From Rhizobium sp. Root1203 (GTDB taxonomy: Bacteria > Pseudomonadota > Alphaproteobacteria > Rhizobiales > Rhizobiaceae): a stretch of DNA of 64,000 nucleotides. Below, in pieces: positions 1 to 9,319 of the stretch; positions within the stretch are counted from its first letter, which is position 1; each line of letters begins with the position of its first letter. The position numbers and the translations under genes were made by a program. A model generated the notes under the pieces. It did not search any database and was not told the DNA's origin. It saw only the letters and a list, made by a program, of their open reading frames with translations. Where the stretch lies: NCBI RefSeq assembly GCF_001424945.1, contig NZ_LMCW01000002.1:104787-168786 (forward strand), read 5' to 3'.

Positions 1-458
1 TCGGAGACGATCTCGACGTTGATGTTGGAATCGGGGATGAAGCGTCGAAGGGTTTTCTGCAACCCTGCGACGTCGCGCTCGATCGCGATGTCGAGGCTGA
101 CGATCTGCTGGCCGTCGGCTCCGAAGATGAAGATGTTCGTCTGTCCGACGGTCTTCCCGAAAAGATATATGCGCCGCGACGAGCGGGTGACCGCGTCGGC
201 CATCGAGGGATCGGAGACGAGAATATCATGGGCGTCGACCGGAAGATCGATGACGATCGCCTTCTTCAATCCCAGTTTCAAGCTCCGGTGCGCGCCCGGG
301 CCGGCCTGGGTGATGTTGACCATGCCGTCGGATTCCGCGCGTGCGACGCCAGCGCCGATGGTCCCGTCAAGGAAGCCCGGTGCCATGCCCGTGACGCCGA
401 TCGCAAAGGACAGGCAGCCTGCCATCAGGGGCTTCATGCGCCGCTTTGAATTGCCCAT
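1..458 (-). CDS. cpaC: Pilus secretin CpaC, N-terminal part (runs off left edge)
   Basis: This is the 5' part of a gene whose 3' end lies beyond base 1. Read on the minus strand it begins MGNSKRRMKPLMAG, has a signal-peptide-like hydrophobic stretch, and then the domain that starts T2SS/T3SS pilus secretins (LKKAIVIDLP..DILVSDPSMADAV..RRIYLFGKTVGQTNIFIF). CpaC/RcpA forms the outer-membrane channel of Flp/Tad pili. An upstream in-frame ATG at 464 sits only 2 nt from the AAAGGA motif, so the ATG ending at 458, with about 8 nt spacing, is preferred. It follows cpaB by 11 nt and is almost certainly in the same operon. The secretin pore domain is not in the window. Confidence 0.88.
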   Translation of the reverse strand, partial: MGNSKRRMKPLMAGCLSFAIGVTGMAPGFLDGTIGAGVARAESDGMVNITQAGPGAHRSLKLGLKKAIVIDLPVDAHDILVSDPSMADAVTRSSRRIYLFGKTVGQTNIFIFGADGQQIVSLDIAIERDVAGLQKTLRRFIPDSNINVEIVS

Positions 459-469
459 TTCCATTTCCT

Positions 470-1282
470 TTACTCGGCCTTCGCAGTGGTGGTGTCGCTG
501 ACGATGGAGCCGGACTTGATCACCTGAACGAGGGCGCTGCCGTTGTCGCCGCTGAGCAGGTAGTCAGCCGCGCTGGTATCCTGCTCGCGCGCGTCGGCGA
601 CCGAGCGCAACGCCAGCGAAAGGCGGTCTGCCATCTGCTGGGCGACTGCAAGCACCTTCGTCTGGTCGGGGGTTAGTTCCAGCGTCGCCGTCGTGCCGAC
701 GACGGCCTTCGATCCGTCGTCCTTTTCCTGGATCTGCTGGTCGATCGCGAGGACACGCACATTGTTGAGCACCGTCTCGGTCAGATACTTGTCGCCGGTC
801 TTGGCCTTGCGGACCATGATGAGGTCGACCCGGTCGTTAGGCAGGATAAAGCCGCCGGCGCCGGTAGAGACCGAGATCTCGGTGGCCACGGCCCGCTTTC
901 CGGATGGAAGGAGCGAGGACAGGATACGGCTGTTGGAGTCGGCGATCTTTTCCGCGCGGATAGGCTCGCCTTCGAAAATCGGAAGGCGGACCACGGCACC
1001 CTGCATGTCCTTGACCGCGTCAGGCTTGTCAGTCTCCGTTATGAAACCCTGGACGACGCCGCCCTGCGGCCAAGCCATCCAGTGCACGGCCTTGTCATCG
1101 AGCCTGGCGCCCACCGGCAGATTGGCGCTGGAGACGAGCACGTTGACCGAGGCTTCCTTCTCGACCACCGACTTCACCTGGGTGACGACCGTGCCGCGGC
1201 CGGCAAGGCTCATCGCCAGCACGCCGGCAAGGCCAGCCGCTACGACAGCCACTCCAAGTATCAAAAGGCGGGCGGGTTTCAT
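470..1282 (-). CDS. cpaB: Flp pilus assembly protein CpaB
   Basis: A protein of 270 aa that begins with a single N-terminal membrane anchor or signal (MKPARLLILGVAVVAAGLAG). A SAF-like domain follows (VLVSSANLPVGARLDDKAVHW..), then the RcpC/CpaB region with GKRAVATEISVSTGAGGFILPNDRVDLIM. CpaB/RcpC is a periplasmic partner of the CpaC secretin and is needed for Flp pilus assembly. The length matches the family. It lies between cpaA and cpaC on the minus strand, which is the usual order. A purine-rich GGGGAA precedes the ATG. Confidence 0.93.
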   Translation of the reverse strand: MKPARLLILGVAVVAAGLAGVLAMSLAGRGTVVTQVKSVVEKEASVNVLVSSANLPVGARLDDKAVHWMAWPQGGVVQGFITETDKPDAVKDMQGAVVRLPIFEGEPIRAEKIADSNSRILSSLLPSGKRAVATEISVSTGAGGFILPNDRVDLIMVRKAKTGDKYLTETVLNNVRVLAIDQQIQEKDDGSKAVVGTTATLELTPDQTKVLAVAQQMADRLSLALRSVADAREQDTSAADYLLSGDNGSALVQVIKSGSIVSDTTTAKAE

Positions 1283-1358
1283 CGGTCGTTCCCCGGAGAT
1301 TCGAGATATTCGATCCGGAGAATGGACTGCAATTGGTGTAATTATAGTTAACGAAAAC

Positions 1359-1381
1359 CTTCCATCTTAGGTTAATGGAAG
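1359..1381 (-). terminator. Weak hairpin after cpaA
   Basis: On the minus strand the arms CTTCCAT and ATGGAAG enclose a 9-nt loop and are followed by GTTTTC. It lies between the cpaA stop and the cpaB start. It could be a weak terminator or attenuator. The stem is short, so the call is tentative. Confidence 0.35.
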
Positions 1382-1393
1382 TTTAACTTGCCT

Positions 1394-1906
1394 CTATTTC
1401 AGGCTCTGCAGCGCAGCCATGAACAACGGACTCGACGGGAAGGCCATGAAGCCGCCGATCGCGATCGCAATACCGTAGGGGATTTTCTTGGCAAGGAGAA
1501 TGGAGCTGGGGATCGGCAGGCCAATCGCCAGAATTGTGTTCGCCTGCGCGCGTATGATGAGAATGACCAAGGTGGCAGCGCCGCCGATGATGCCGACATA
1601 GGCGAGGAACTCGACAAGCGACTGATTGAAGCCGAACCAGAGCGATGCCGCGGTCAGCAGCTTTGCGTCGCCTCCGCCCATCGTGTTCGTGGCGAAAAGC
1701 GCGAAGCAGACGAAAAAGACCGCCAAGGCGCCGCCAAGATGGGCACCGATCTCGGGAAGTGGGAGGCCGACAAACGGCGCTAGGGCGAGGAAAGCAAGGA
1801 TAAGGATGATCGATGTCCGGTTGGGAATCGTCATCGTGAACAGGTCGGAGAATGCCGCGACCGCAAGGCACAACGGAAAGATCACGAAGACGGCTGCTGC
1901 GATCAT
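1394..1906 (-). CDS. cpaA: Prepilin peptidase CpaA (TadV type)
   Basis: A protein of 170 aa starting MIAAAVFVIFPLCLAVAAFSD. It is a polytopic inner-membrane aspartic protease with about five hydrophobic segments. The two expected catalytic aspartate sites are visible: D in the FSDLFTMTIPNR loop after the first segment, and MGGGDAKLL (GxGD). It cleaves the leader of the Flp pilin and TadE-like pseudopilins. An upstream ATG at 1975 would add 23 residues overlapping the pilA terminator; I prefer 1906 because the first membrane segment then starts immediately. Neighbours are pilA upstream and cpaB downstream. Confidence 0.92.
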   Translation of the reverse strand: MIAAAVFVIFPLCLAVAAFSDLFTMTIPNRTSIILILAFLALAPFVGLPLPEIGAHLGGALAVFFVCFALFATNTMGGGDAKLLTAASLWFGFNQSLVEFLAYVGIIGGAATLVILIIRAQANTILAIGLPIPSSILLAKKIPYGIAIAIGGFMAFPSSPLFMAALQSLK

Positions 1907-1931
1907 TCTAGTCACCGATTTCAAAATGGCG

Positions 1932-1960
1932 AAAAGGCCCACTGCGTTAGCACGTGGGCC
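1932..1960 (-). terminator. Terminator behind pilA
   Basis: Minus-strand arms GGCCCAC (1954-1960) and GTGGGCC (1936-1942) enclose an 11-nt loop and are followed by TTTT (1932-1935). It lies 53 nt past the pilA stop and just ahead of cpaA. It would let the pilin mRNA accumulate above the assembly genes, with cpaABC expressed by read-through or their own promoter. Confidence 0.75.
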
Positions 1961-2012
1961 TATATTGCCGACCAAGTGCGATGTTGCGCCTGGTCATTGA
2001 ATGTCAAACTTC

Positions 2013-2204
2013 TTAGTAACCGCTAGCGGTCGTATTAGCAGTGGTCATCTTGGTGCCGAGGGTGGTGAAGACGTTGTTTAGCTGGCTGCCGAGCGTGCTC
2101 GCGCCGGCGATCAGTGCTACGGAGATGAGCGCGGCGATCAGGCCGTATTCAATTGCGGTCGCGCCGGATTCGTCCTTGAGAAAACGGCTTACAAGCTTGG
2201 TCAT
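2013..2204 (-). CDS. pilA: Flp family type IVb pilin
   Basis: A small pilin of 63 aa. The N-terminus MTKLVSRFLKDESG is followed by the class IVb processing site G14/A15 and the ATAIEYGLIAALISVALIAG hydrophobic helix, with the typical Glu at +5 and Tyr at +6. CpaA should cleave after Gly14. The mature protein would be the fibre subunit used for surface attachment. The start is fixed by an AGGAG motif 7 nt upstream; a longer reading frame to 2273 has no such site. It is separated from cpaA by a terminator. Confidence 0.94.
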   Translation of the reverse strand: MTKLVSRFLKDESGATAIEYGLIAALISVALIAGASTLGSQLNNVFTTLGTKMTTANTTASGY

Positions 2205-2592
2205 GATAACTCCTAACTCCAGTTGATGTTCAGCACGTCCGCCAACTGTTTGCCGTTGATCGGATTGCGCCAAACTAGCGAACCGCTCTTTCCATCAACT
2301 TAAAGAATTGGGTTACCGATCTGTAAACGCCATGAAGTGTCTGACGATGGTAAGTATCGGTTTTCGAAACATTGTAAAATTTTAAGTAATTTCCTCCGCC
2401 ATATCGTAAAAGAGCGTCCCCGATGCTTGATGACAGGTGAAGAACGTTGCCTTGGGTCGAAAGGCCATCGATGTTGATGCTAATATATGGCGAAACGCCT
2501 ATTCGTTGACGAATCGGCGTGTGATTAAATCTTCGTTCACCATTTTTTCTCATGCTGTCAGCAAGTTCCGTTGAGATCGTGAAAGAGAGCCA
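2205..2592. other. Divergent intergenic region, pilA / 2593 gene
   Basis: This 388-nt AT-rich stretch lies between divergently transcribed pilus genes and must hold both promoters. I see no convincing gene in it. An open frame at 2275-2553 on the minus strand has no family resemblance and no good ribosome binding site. I could not assign -35/-10 elements with confidence. Confidence 0.6.
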
Positions 2593-3003
2593 ATGTCCTC
2601 GAGCGGCAAAAGGATATTCCTAGCCGGCATTCTTGCCGCCCTGGGCATTTGCGAGTCCGCGTTTGCCCAGCAGCAGGACATGCTGCGAGTCTATATGGAC
2701 CAGGCGCGTGTGTTGAAGCTCGACCGGCCGGTGAGCAAGGTCATCGTCGGCAATGCCAAGGTTGCGGATGCGACTGTCGCCGACGCCAAGACGATCGTGC
2801 TGACCGGCCGAAGCTTCGGCAGCACCAATCTTGTGCTGCTGGATGCCGACGGCAACGCCATCCTTGACCAGAGTATTCTCGTCTCGATCGACGAGGCTAA
2901 CACCGTCCGGGTGTTTCGCCAGACCGAGCGCACCGTGCTGTCCTGCACCCCCAACTGCGAGCAGCATAGCGATACCGCGGCCGCGGCCGCCACCGCCCCC
3001 TGA
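2593..3003 (+). CDS. Stand-alone pilus/secretin N-terminal domain protein
   Basis: A protein of 136 aa with a signal peptide (MSSSGKRIFLAGILAALGICESAFA). A single domain follows that resembles the N-terminal domain of the CpaC secretin at the other end of the cluster: DQARVLKLDRPVSKVIVGNAK, then TIVLTGRSFGSTNLVLLDADG, against the CpaC counterpart RRIYLFGKTVGQTNIFIFGADG. It matches the family called pilus formation protein N-terminal region. It ends in an Ala-rich tail with two Cys (SCTPNCEQ). It probably acts in the periplasm with the Flp secretin, perhaps as an accessory or pilotin-like factor; that role is inferred. Confidence 0.85.
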   Translation: MSSSGKRIFLAGILAALGICESAFAQQQDMLRVYMDQARVLKLDRPVSKVIVGNAKVADATVADAKTIVLTGRSFGSTNLVLLDADGNAILDQSILVSIDEANTVRVFRQTERTVLSCTPNCEQHSDTAAAAATAP

Positions 3004-3106
3004 AACGCTCGGCGAATCGTCTTCGTTAAACTCTTGATCCGGCATGAAACGGAATATCAACGATCGCGGATTACAAGTGCGTAATCGAAGCTGTGTCGGA
3101 TAGGCC

Positions 3107-3721
3107 ATGATGGAACCGGATCAAGCAGCGGAAATGGTCGATCAGCGTCGCACGTGGCGTCGGCCGCTTGCCGCTTTCGCACGTTCGCGTGACGGAACAG
3201 CCGCAATTGAGTTTGCGCTGCTTGCGATTCCCTATTTCATGGTGGTCTTCGCCATCATCGAGACATTCGTCGCCTTTGCCGGCGAACAACTTGTGTCCAA
3301 CGCCGTGGACACGATGAGCCGCAAGATACGAACGGGCCAGATTACGCTGGCGAATACCAATCGCACGGCGTTTCGCACGGCATTCTGCAGCGAAATATCC
3401 ATTCTGATCCGATGCTCCTCGACAGAAGCCGCAACGCCCAGCAAGCTCTACGTCGATGTTCAGAAATTCGCGACGTTCGCGGCCATTCCGACCACCATTC
3501 CCAGGGTTTCGACAGCGGCCGATGCCGATATCAAAACGTCGGTTTTCCAGTATGCGCCGGGTGGCGCCGGCACGATCAACATGGTGCGCGCCTATTATCG
3601 CTGGCAAGTCATCACGGATCTCATCCGCCCCTACATCACCAATGTCAAACCGGCTGACGGCTCCGCCGCTTATTTCCTGATTGTTGCGACAACGGCGTTC
3701 CAGAACGAGCAGTATCCGTGA
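3107..3721 (+). CDS. TadE-like pseudopilin (first of two)
   Basis: A protein of 204 aa. After about 27 cytoplasmic residues comes the TadE signature SRDGTAAIEFALLAIPYFMVVF, a class III prepilin-like site (GTAAIEF) leading into one membrane helix, and then a periplasmic domain with two Cys (AFCSE, IRCSS). TadE/TadF pseudopilins are processed by the prepilin peptidase and help build Flp pili. Its stop codon overlaps the next gene's start (GTGATG), so the two are translationally coupled. A second ATG at 3110 is equally possible as the start. Confidence 0.87.
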   Translation: MMEPDQAAEMVDQRRTWRRPLAAFARSRDGTAAIEFALLAIPYFMVVFAIIETFVAFAGEQLVSNAVDTMSRKIRTGQITLANTNRTAFRTAFCSEISILIRCSSTEAATPSKLYVDVQKFATFAAIPTTIPRVSTAADADIKTSVFQYAPGGAGTINMVRAYYRWQVITDLIRPYITNVKPADGSAAYFLIVATTAFQNEQYP

Positions 3722-4296
3722 TGGCGCTACGCGACATGCTCGAAAGACTGGAGACACTGTGCCGTCGCTTCATGGGTGACAGGGAAGGCGTTGGCGCAAT
3801 CGAGTTTGCGATCCTCTTTCCGATCCTCGTGATGCTGTACGTCGGTGCCTTCGAGATCACCATCGGCCTCAGTATCAGCAAGCGCGCGGCCCGCTCGTCC
3901 GCCGCGATCGCCGATATTGTGACGCAGCAGCAGACTGTGACCAAAGCCTGGCTCAATGACATGCCGTCCGTAGCAGCCGCCATCTTCGCGCCCTATGGAA
4001 CGACCGACTTGACGGTCAAGATAACAGGCATTGCCATCGATGGATCGGCAAACCCGACCGTAAAATGGTCGTGGCAACAGGGAAAGCCGGCGCCCTACAT
4101 AGCCAATTCTGCGGTCACAGTCTCTCCCGATTTGAAGAAGGCCAATTCATTCCTCGTTCGGACGGAGCTGAGCGTGCCTTACAAGCTGTTTCTCTTTGCA
4201 CCCAATCTGATGCCGAACCAGCGCACGCTGACGATCAGCCGCACCTATTTCTATCGCCAGCGTCAGGGCGACAACGTTCTTTGCAGCGATTGCTGA
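3721..4296 (+). CDS. TadE-like pseudopilin (second of two)
   Basis: A protein of about 191 aa with GDREGVGAIEFAILFPILVML, the same prepilin-type site and helix as its upstream neighbour, followed by a periplasmic domain and a C-terminal pair of Cys (VLCSDC). It is likely a TadF/TadG-like minor pseudopilin of the Flp system. A GTG at 3718 directly before the ATG could also be used. It overlaps the stop codon of the upstream TadE gene and is followed by about 100 nt before deoB. Confidence 0.86.
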   Translation: MALRDMLERLETLCRRFMGDREGVGAIEFAILFPILVMLYVGAFEITIGLSISKRAARSSAAIADIVTQQQTVTKAWLNDMPSVAAAIFAPYGTTDLTVKITGIAIDGSANPTVKWSWQQGKPAPYIANSAVTVSPDLKKANSFLVRTELSVPYKLFLFAPNLMPNQRTLTISRTYFYRQRQGDNVLCSDC

Positions 4297-4398
4297 CATC
4301 AGGCCCGCCGATCGCGATATTTGCCAATCGGCCTTGCTCGTTATAATCCTTGGATCTTGACGGTCTGCGAGGCAGGCCTCGCTTCTCTCAGGTGCAAC

Positions 4399-5619
4399 AT
4401 GCCGCGTGCGTTTCTTTTCGTTCTGGATTCCTTTGGCGTCGGCGGCGCGCCGGATGCCGCGACCTATGGAGACGAAGGCGCGGATACGCTCGGGCACATC
4501 GCCGAATTCTGCGCTGCCGGCGCTGCCGACCGAGACGGATTGCGTTCCGGACCCCTGCAGCTGCCGAATTTGTCTGCGCTTGGGCTTCTGCACCTCGCAA
4601 AGGCCGCGTCCGGCCGGTTTCCCCAGGGGATGCCGGTCCCGGAAAAGCTCTATGCGATATTCGGATCGGCAAGCGAGGTGTCGCGCGGCAAGGACACACC
4701 GTCTGGTCACTGGGAGATAGCAGGGACACCCGTGACGTTCGATTGGGGGTATTTCCCGACCGAGGGCGACGCATTCCCGTCCGACCTTGTCGAATCGCTA
4801 TGCGCTGCGGCAGATGTGCCCGGTATACTCGGCAATTGTCACGCCTCCGGCACGGACATAATCGCCCGCCACGGCGCGGAGCATATTCGGACAGGAAAAC
4901 CGATCTGCTACACGTCGTCCGACTCGGTCTTCCAGGTTGCCGCGCACGAGACCCACTTCGGCCTCGACAGGCTGATGACATTCTGCAGGATCGCACGCGC
5001 CCTGCTCGATCCGTTGAACATCGGCCGTGTGATCGCGCGCCCGTTTGTCGGCGAAACGCCCTCGAGGTTCGAGCGCACCGGAAATCGCCGCGATTTCTCC
5101 GTTCCTCCGCCCGAGCCCACGCTGCTCGATCGCCTGGTGAAGGAGGGCCGCTCGGTCCACGCCGTGGGCAAGATCGGCGATATCTTTGCGCACCAGGGTG
5201 TATCGCGCGTCATCAAGGCGAACGGCAATCAGGCGCTGATGGATGCCACCCTGCAGGCCATGGATACTGCCGAAGACGGCGATCTGGTTTTCACCAATTT
5301 CGTTGATTTCGATATGGTCTATGGACACCGCCGCGATGTGCCGGGCTATGCGGCGGCACTCGAGGCTTTCGATGCACGCCTGCCCGAAGTCGGCGGCAAG
5401 CTGAAACCCGGCGATCTCGTTATCCTGACGGCCGATCACGGCTGCGATCCGACATGGCGCGGTACCGATCATACCCGCGAGCGTGTTCCGATCATCGCGT
5501 ACGGCCCTGGCCTCGGCTCGCGTGACATCGGGATCCGCCGTACCTATGCCGATATCGGCGAAACGATTGCGCGGCACCTGCGTATTCCCACGGGGCCGAA
5601 TGGGAGAAGCTTTTTATGA
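4399..5619 (+). CDS. deoB: Phosphopentomutase
   Basis: A protein of 406 aa of the alkaline-phosphatase superfamily. It interconverts (deoxy)ribose-1-phosphate and (deoxy)ribose-5-phosphate, linking nucleoside phosphorylases to DeoC and the pentose pathway. Visible motifs are [14 protein letters not shown] (metal site, residues about 8-20), [12 protein letters not shown] (phospho-accepting Thr100), [16 protein letters not shown], and [19 protein letters not shown] (metal ligands). The start is the ATG that gives [13 protein letters not shown]; the frame is open further upstream but without family similarity. It overlaps add by 4 nt (ATGA), forming a deoB-add unit. Confidence 0.96.
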   Translation: MPRAFLFVLDSFGVGGAPDAATYGDEGADTLGHIAEFCAAGAADRDGLRSGPLQLPNLSALGLLHLAKAASGRFPQGMPVPEKLYAIFGSASEVSRGKDTPSGHWEIAGTPVTFDWGYFPTEGDAFPSDLVESLCAAADVPGILGNCHASGTDIIARHGAEHIRTGKPICYTSSDSVFQVAAHETHFGLDRLMTFCRIARALLDPLNIGRVIARPFVGETPSRFERTGNRRDFSVPPPEPTLLDRLVKEGRSVHAVGKIGDIFAHQGVSRVIKANGNQALMDATLQAMDTAEDGDLVFTNFVDFDMVYGHRRDVPGYAAALEAFDARLPEVGGKLKPGDLVILTADHGCDPTWRGTDHTRERVPIIAYGPGLGSRDIGIRRTYADIGETIARHLRIPTGPNGRSFL

Positions 5620-6584
5620 CGGCGCATTTGAAGAAGGTGGAGCTGCACTGCCACCTGGAAGGTGCAGCATCGCCGGCGCTCACCTTGGCGCAGGCCCGCA
5701 AGTACAACATCGACATCGGCGCCTACCTCAGGGACGGCGTCTATGTCTGGCATGATTTTGCAAGCTTCCTGCAATGCTACGACAAGATTTCCGAGGTCTA
5801 CAAGACCGAGGAAGACTATGCGCTCCTGACGGAAACATATCTCGATGAACTCGCCGGTATCGGGACCATATACAGCGAGCTTATCGTCTCGCCGGACCAT
5901 GGAAAGCGCATCGGCCTGGGCGCGGACGCGTATATATCGGGTGTCTGCGAAGGCATTCGCCGCGCCAAGGCGGCCAGCGGGATCGAAGCGCGGCTGATCG
6001 TCACCGGGGAGCGCCATTTTGGTCCGGAAAGCGTGATCGGCGCAGCGGAGTATGCAGCGAAGGCACAGAACCCGCTTATTACAGGCTTCAACCTTGCCGG
6101 CGAGGAGCGGATGGGCCGCGTTGCCGATTACAGCAGGGCCTTTGATATTGCCCGTGATGCCGGCATGGGCCTCACCATTCATGCCGGTGAAGTCTGTGGC
6201 GCCTTCAGCGTCGCTGATGCCCTAGACGTCGTTCGCCCGGCACGCATTGGCCATGGCGTCCGCGCCATCGAGGACGCCGACCTGGTGAGGCGCCTTGCCG
6301 ACCAGGGGACCGTTCTGGAGGTCTGTCCCGGCTCCAACATTGCGCTGAACGTCTTTCCCGATTTCCCGTCCCATCCGCTGCGCCGTCTGAAGGAAGCGGG
6401 CGTGCGGGTGACCATCAGTTCGGACGATCCGCCGTTTTTTCATACCTCGCTCCAGCGCGAGTATGAGCTTGCAGCCGGCATCTTTGCTTTCAGCGATGCC
6501 GAGATCGACGAGATGACGCGCACCGGCATCGAGGCGGCGTTCGTCGACGAGACCACGCGCCAGGCGCTTCTCGCTCGCATTTAG
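5616..6584 (+). CDS. add: Adenosine deaminase
   Basis: A protein of 322 aa converting (deoxy)adenosine to (deoxy)inosine. It has the zinc motif ELHCHLEGA (His11, His13), HAGEVCG (His about 189, catalytic Glu), ARIGHGVR, and SSDDPPFF (zinc Asp about 270). The length fits the bacterial Add family. Its ATG overlaps the deoB stop. The product inosine would be split by the purine nucleoside phosphorylase encoded on the other strand at 10093-10899. Confidence 0.95.
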   Translation: MTAHLKKVELHCHLEGAASPALTLAQARKYNIDIGAYLRDGVYVWHDFASFLQCYDKISEVYKTEEDYALLTETYLDELAGIGTIYSELIVSPDHGKRIGLGADAYISGVCEGIRRAKAASGIEARLIVTGERHFGPESVIGAAEYAAKAQNPLITGFNLAGEERMGRVADYSRAFDIARDAGMGLTIHAGEVCGAFSVADALDVVRPARIGHGVRAIEDADLVRRLADQGTVLEVCPGSNIALNVFPDFPSHPLRRLKEAGVRVTISSDDPPFFHTSLQREYELAAGIFAFSDAEIDEMTRTGIEAAFVDETTRQALLARI

Positions 6585-6692
6585 GCGGCCGAGACTGGGG
6601 ATCAGCATTGCAAATTGCCCTCTGCTCTTGCGGCGGAGGCGATTTCCATGAAAGAAACATCCGATAAGAACAGCTAAAGAAAGGGCTCGGCC

Positions 6693-7322
6693 ATGGACGG
6701 CGTTACGGTCATCGATCATCCGCTTGTGCAGCACAAACTCACCATCATGCGGCGCAAGGAGACATCGACCGGCAGCTTCCGCCGCCTGCTGCGCGAAATC
6801 TCCACGCTGCTCTGCTATGAGGTCACGCGCGATCTCGAGCTGACGATGGAAACGATCGAGACGCCGATGCAGACGATGCAGTCGCCGATCCTCGAAGGCA
6901 AGAAGCTGGTATTCGCGTCGATCCTGCGTGCCGGCAACGGCCTGCTGGAAGGCATGCTTGATCTGGTGCCGTCGGCACGCGTGTCCCATATCGGCGTCTA
7001 TCGCGATCACGATACCCTGCAGCCGGTCGAATACTATTTCAAGGCACCGGAAGATATCGCCGAACGTCTGATCATCGTCGTCGACCCGATGCTGGCGACC
7101 GGCAATTCGTCGATTGCCGCGATCGAGAAGCTCAAGGAGCGCGGGGCACACAACATTCGCTTCCTTTGCCTGCTGGCGGCGCCCGAGGGCATCAAAAACT
7201 TCCGCGAAGCCCATCCCGACGTCCCGGTTTTCACGGCCTCGATCGATAGCCATTTGAACGAAAAGGGCTACATCGTTCCCGGTCTCGGCGATGCAGGTGA
7301 CCGCATGTACGGCACCAAATAA
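6693..7322 (+). CDS. upp: Uracil phosphoribosyltransferase
   Basis: A protein of 209 aa, the usual length. It makes UMP from uracil and PRPP. It shows [12 protein letters not shown] at the N-terminus, [13 protein letters not shown], the PRPP-binding loop DPMLATGNS (from about residue 131), and the uracil-binding C-terminus [17 protein letters not shown]. It lies 108 nt after add and is followed by a strong hairpin, so it closes the plus-strand nucleoside unit. Confidence 0.96.
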   Translation: MDGVTVIDHPLVQHKLTIMRRKETSTGSFRRLLREISTLLCYEVTRDLELTMETIETPMQTMQSPILEGKKLVFASILRAGNGLLEGMLDLVPSARVSHIGVYRDHDTLQPVEYYFKAPEDIAERLIIVVDPMLATGNSSIAAIEKLKERGAHNIRFLCLLAAPEGIKNFREAHPDVPVFTASIDSHLNEKGYIVPGLGDAGDRMYGTK

Positions 7323-7338
7323 TTCCGACTTTATCAAC

Positions 7339-7378
7339 AGGCAAATGGCCCGGAACGCTATCCCGGGCCTGTTTGCCT
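7339..7378 (+). terminator. Hairpin terminator after upp
   Basis: This is a long stem. AGGCAAA (7339-7345) pairs with TTTGCCT (7372-7378), and inside it GGCCCGG pairs with CCGGGCC around an AACGCTAT loop. It lies 17 nt after the upp stop. No T-run follows, so it may work as an RNA-end hairpin or a factor-dependent stop. Confidence 0.6.
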
Positions 7379-7472
7379 GCCTGTATTAGCAACTTGTCAG
7401 CAATTTTCGTGTAGCTGCTAGAGACATGGCCTCGCATGATGCGAGGTTTATACAGGAAGGATTTCTGTTTCC

Positions 7473-8006
7473 ATGCTCGTGCGTACCGTCATATTCGCAA
7501 GCATCGCCGCGGTGTTTGCCACACAGGTCCCATCCTTCCTGGCAACCGACCGCACCCGGCCCGAGAGTGCCGTTTCCGCCAATTTTGTTTCTGGTTCGAT
7601 AGACCCTGCGCAAGCGCCCGGCGCGGGTGCCGCCAGCGGGACAATGCGCCTTCGCGCAGATGCCCAGGGACACTACACAGGCGACTTCAAGATCAACGGC
7701 AAGACAGTGCAGGGCATGATCGATACCGGCGCGACCTATGTGGCGTTGAACGAAAACCTGGCAAGGCGGCTCGGCTTTAGCGCCAATCAGCTTGATTTTC
7801 GCTATGCTGTGAACACGGCGAACGGCCAGACCAAGGCGGCGCATGTGACGCTGGATCGCGTCGAGATCGGAGGCATTCGCGTGCGCAATGTGGAAGCCTT
7901 CGTTCTGAAGGACGACGCTCTTTCCTCGACGCTCGTCGGCATGAGCTTCCTGCAGAAGCTCGCCTCCTATTCGGTCGCCGACGGATCCCTCAGCCTGAAG
8001 CAGTGA
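7473..8006 (+). CDS. Retropepsin-like (clan AA) aspartic protease
   Basis: A protein of 177 aa with an N-terminal hydrophobic segment (MLVRTVIFASIAAVFATQVPS), so it is exported or membrane-anchored. A single retropepsin fold unit follows, with catalytic MIDTGATYVALN (Asp about 88) and the downstream flap and hydrophobic-Gly motif STLVGMSFLQKL. The family is the TIGR02281-type periplasmic aspartic proteases of alphaproteobacteria; substrates are unknown to me. It would act as a homodimer, since only one DTG motif is present. It ends 4 nt before the end of convergent deoA. Confidence 0.86.
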   Translation: MLVRTVIFASIAAVFATQVPSFLATDRTRPESAVSANFVSGSIDPAQAPGAGAASGTMRLRADAQGHYTGDFKINGKTVQGMIDTGATYVALNENLARRLGFSANQLDFRYAVNTANGQTKAAHVTLDRVEIGGIRVRNVEAFVLKDDALSSTLVGMSFLQKLASYSVADGSLSLKQ

Positions 8007-8010
8007 GCAT

Positions 8011-9318
8011 TCAGAGCCGGGCGGAAATCACCGCCGGCAGCAAAGGTTCACTATCCCCAATCAGATAGGCATCGGCGAGCGCCGATGCTGCAGCCTCGGC
8101 CGCCGTTTCGTCGGCGGCGTGTACTGTCCCTATCGGGTCACCTCTGTTGACATAGGTGCCGAGCGGCAGAAGATCGGCGAAGCCGACACGGTGATCGATC
8201 CTGTCGCTTGGATGGCGGCGCCCGCCGCCGAGGTCTATGACGCCAATGCCGATTTCGCGGGCATCGCAGGCGCGGAGCCAGCCGGATTGCGATGCCAGAA
8301 CGGGCCGGATGTGCGGCGCTCTCACCAGATAGGCGTCCGGCCGCTCCAGCAGGTCGGACGGTCCGCCGAGCATATGCACCATGCGGGCGAAGACGTCTGC
8401 GGCCTTGCCAGAGGACAACGCCTCGGCGGCCCTGTCCTTGCCCTCGTCAGGCGAGGCAACGATGCCGGAACTCGCCAGCATTTCGGCGGCAAAGGCAAGC
8501 ACGACCGTCTCCAGCCGCGTCCCTTTCTTTCGCCCTGCCAGAAAATCGAGGCAGTTCCTGATCTCGACCACATTGCCGGCGGCGTCTGCCAGCGGCTGGT
8601 TCATGTCGGTAATCAGCGCCGATGTCTTGACGCCTGCGCCGTTGGCCACGTCGACAAGCGATCGTGCCAGGGCCTCGGCGCCGCTTCGCTCGGACATGAA
8701 GGCACCGTTGCCGACCTTGACGTCGAGCACCAGCGTCTGAAGACCGGCCGCAAGCTTCTTCGAAAGGATGGATGCGGTGATCAGCGGAATGGAATCGACC
8801 GTTGCCGTCACATCGCGCACTGCATAGAGCTTGCCGTCGGCGGGGGCCAGCGCGCCCGTCTGGCCGATGATGGCGCAGCCCACTTCCCTGACCGTCTTGC
8901 GAAACAGCGTCGCGTCAGGCGTGATTGCGTAGCCGGGAATGGATTCCAGCTTGTCCAGCGTACCGCCCGTATGTCCAAGGCCGCGTCCGGAGATCATCGG
9001 CACGGCAAGGCCACAGGCAACGGCGATCGGGGCGAGCATCAGAGAGACGTTGTCGCCAACACCGCCGGTCGAGTGCTTGTCGGCTATCGGCCGGTCGATA
9101 TCGGCCCAGCCCAGGATATCGCCCGAGCGTGCCATCGCCGATGTGAGGGCGACAGTCTCGTCGCGCGTCATTCCCTTGAACCAGACCGCCATGGCGAAGG
9201 CACCGATCTGGCCCTCGGAGAGCCTGCCGGCGGCAAGGGAAGATATGAAGGCTTGGATATCGTCCGCGGAAAGCGTTTCTCCATCCCGCTTCCGGCGGAT
9301 GATTTCCTGCGGGATCAT
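8011..9318 (-). CDS. deoA: Thymidine phosphorylase
   Basis: A protein of 435 aa. It splits thymidine or deoxyuridine with phosphate to the base plus deoxyribose-1-phosphate. Motifs are MIPQEIIRRKRDGETLS, the phosphate/substrate signature DKHSTGGVGDNVSLMLAPIA, SGRGLGHTGGTLDKLE and LVLDVKVGNGAFM. The start ATG lies 1 nt beyond the deoC stop, so it is the last gene of the minus-strand nucleoside operon. The frame is open upstream, but that sequence is deoC in another frame. Confidence 0.96.
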   Translation of the reverse strand: MIPQEIIRRKRDGETLSADDIQAFISSLAAGRLSEGQIGAFAMAVWFKGMTRDETVALTSAMARSGDILGWADIDRPIADKHSTGGVGDNVSLMLAPIAVACGLAVPMISGRGLGHTGGTLDKLESIPGYAITPDATLFRKTVREVGCAIIGQTGALAPADGKLYAVRDVTATVDSIPLITASILSKKLAAGLQTLVLDVKVGNGAFMSERSGAEALARSLVDVANGAGVKTSALITDMNQPLADAAGNVVEIRNCLDFLAGRKKGTRLETVVLAFAAEMLASSGIVASPDEGKDRAAEALSSGKAADVFARMVHMLGGPSDLLERPDAYLVRAPHIRPVLASQSGWLRACDAREIGIGVIDLGGGRRHPSDRIDHRVGFADLLPLGTYVNRGDPIGTVHAADETAAEAAASALADAYLIGDSEPLLPAVISARL

Positions 9319-9319
9319 C

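Noticed and set aside
2275..2553. 92-codon minus-strand frame in the pilA promoter region
   Set aside because: There is no good ribosome binding site, no motif, and it fills the space where two divergent promoters must lie.
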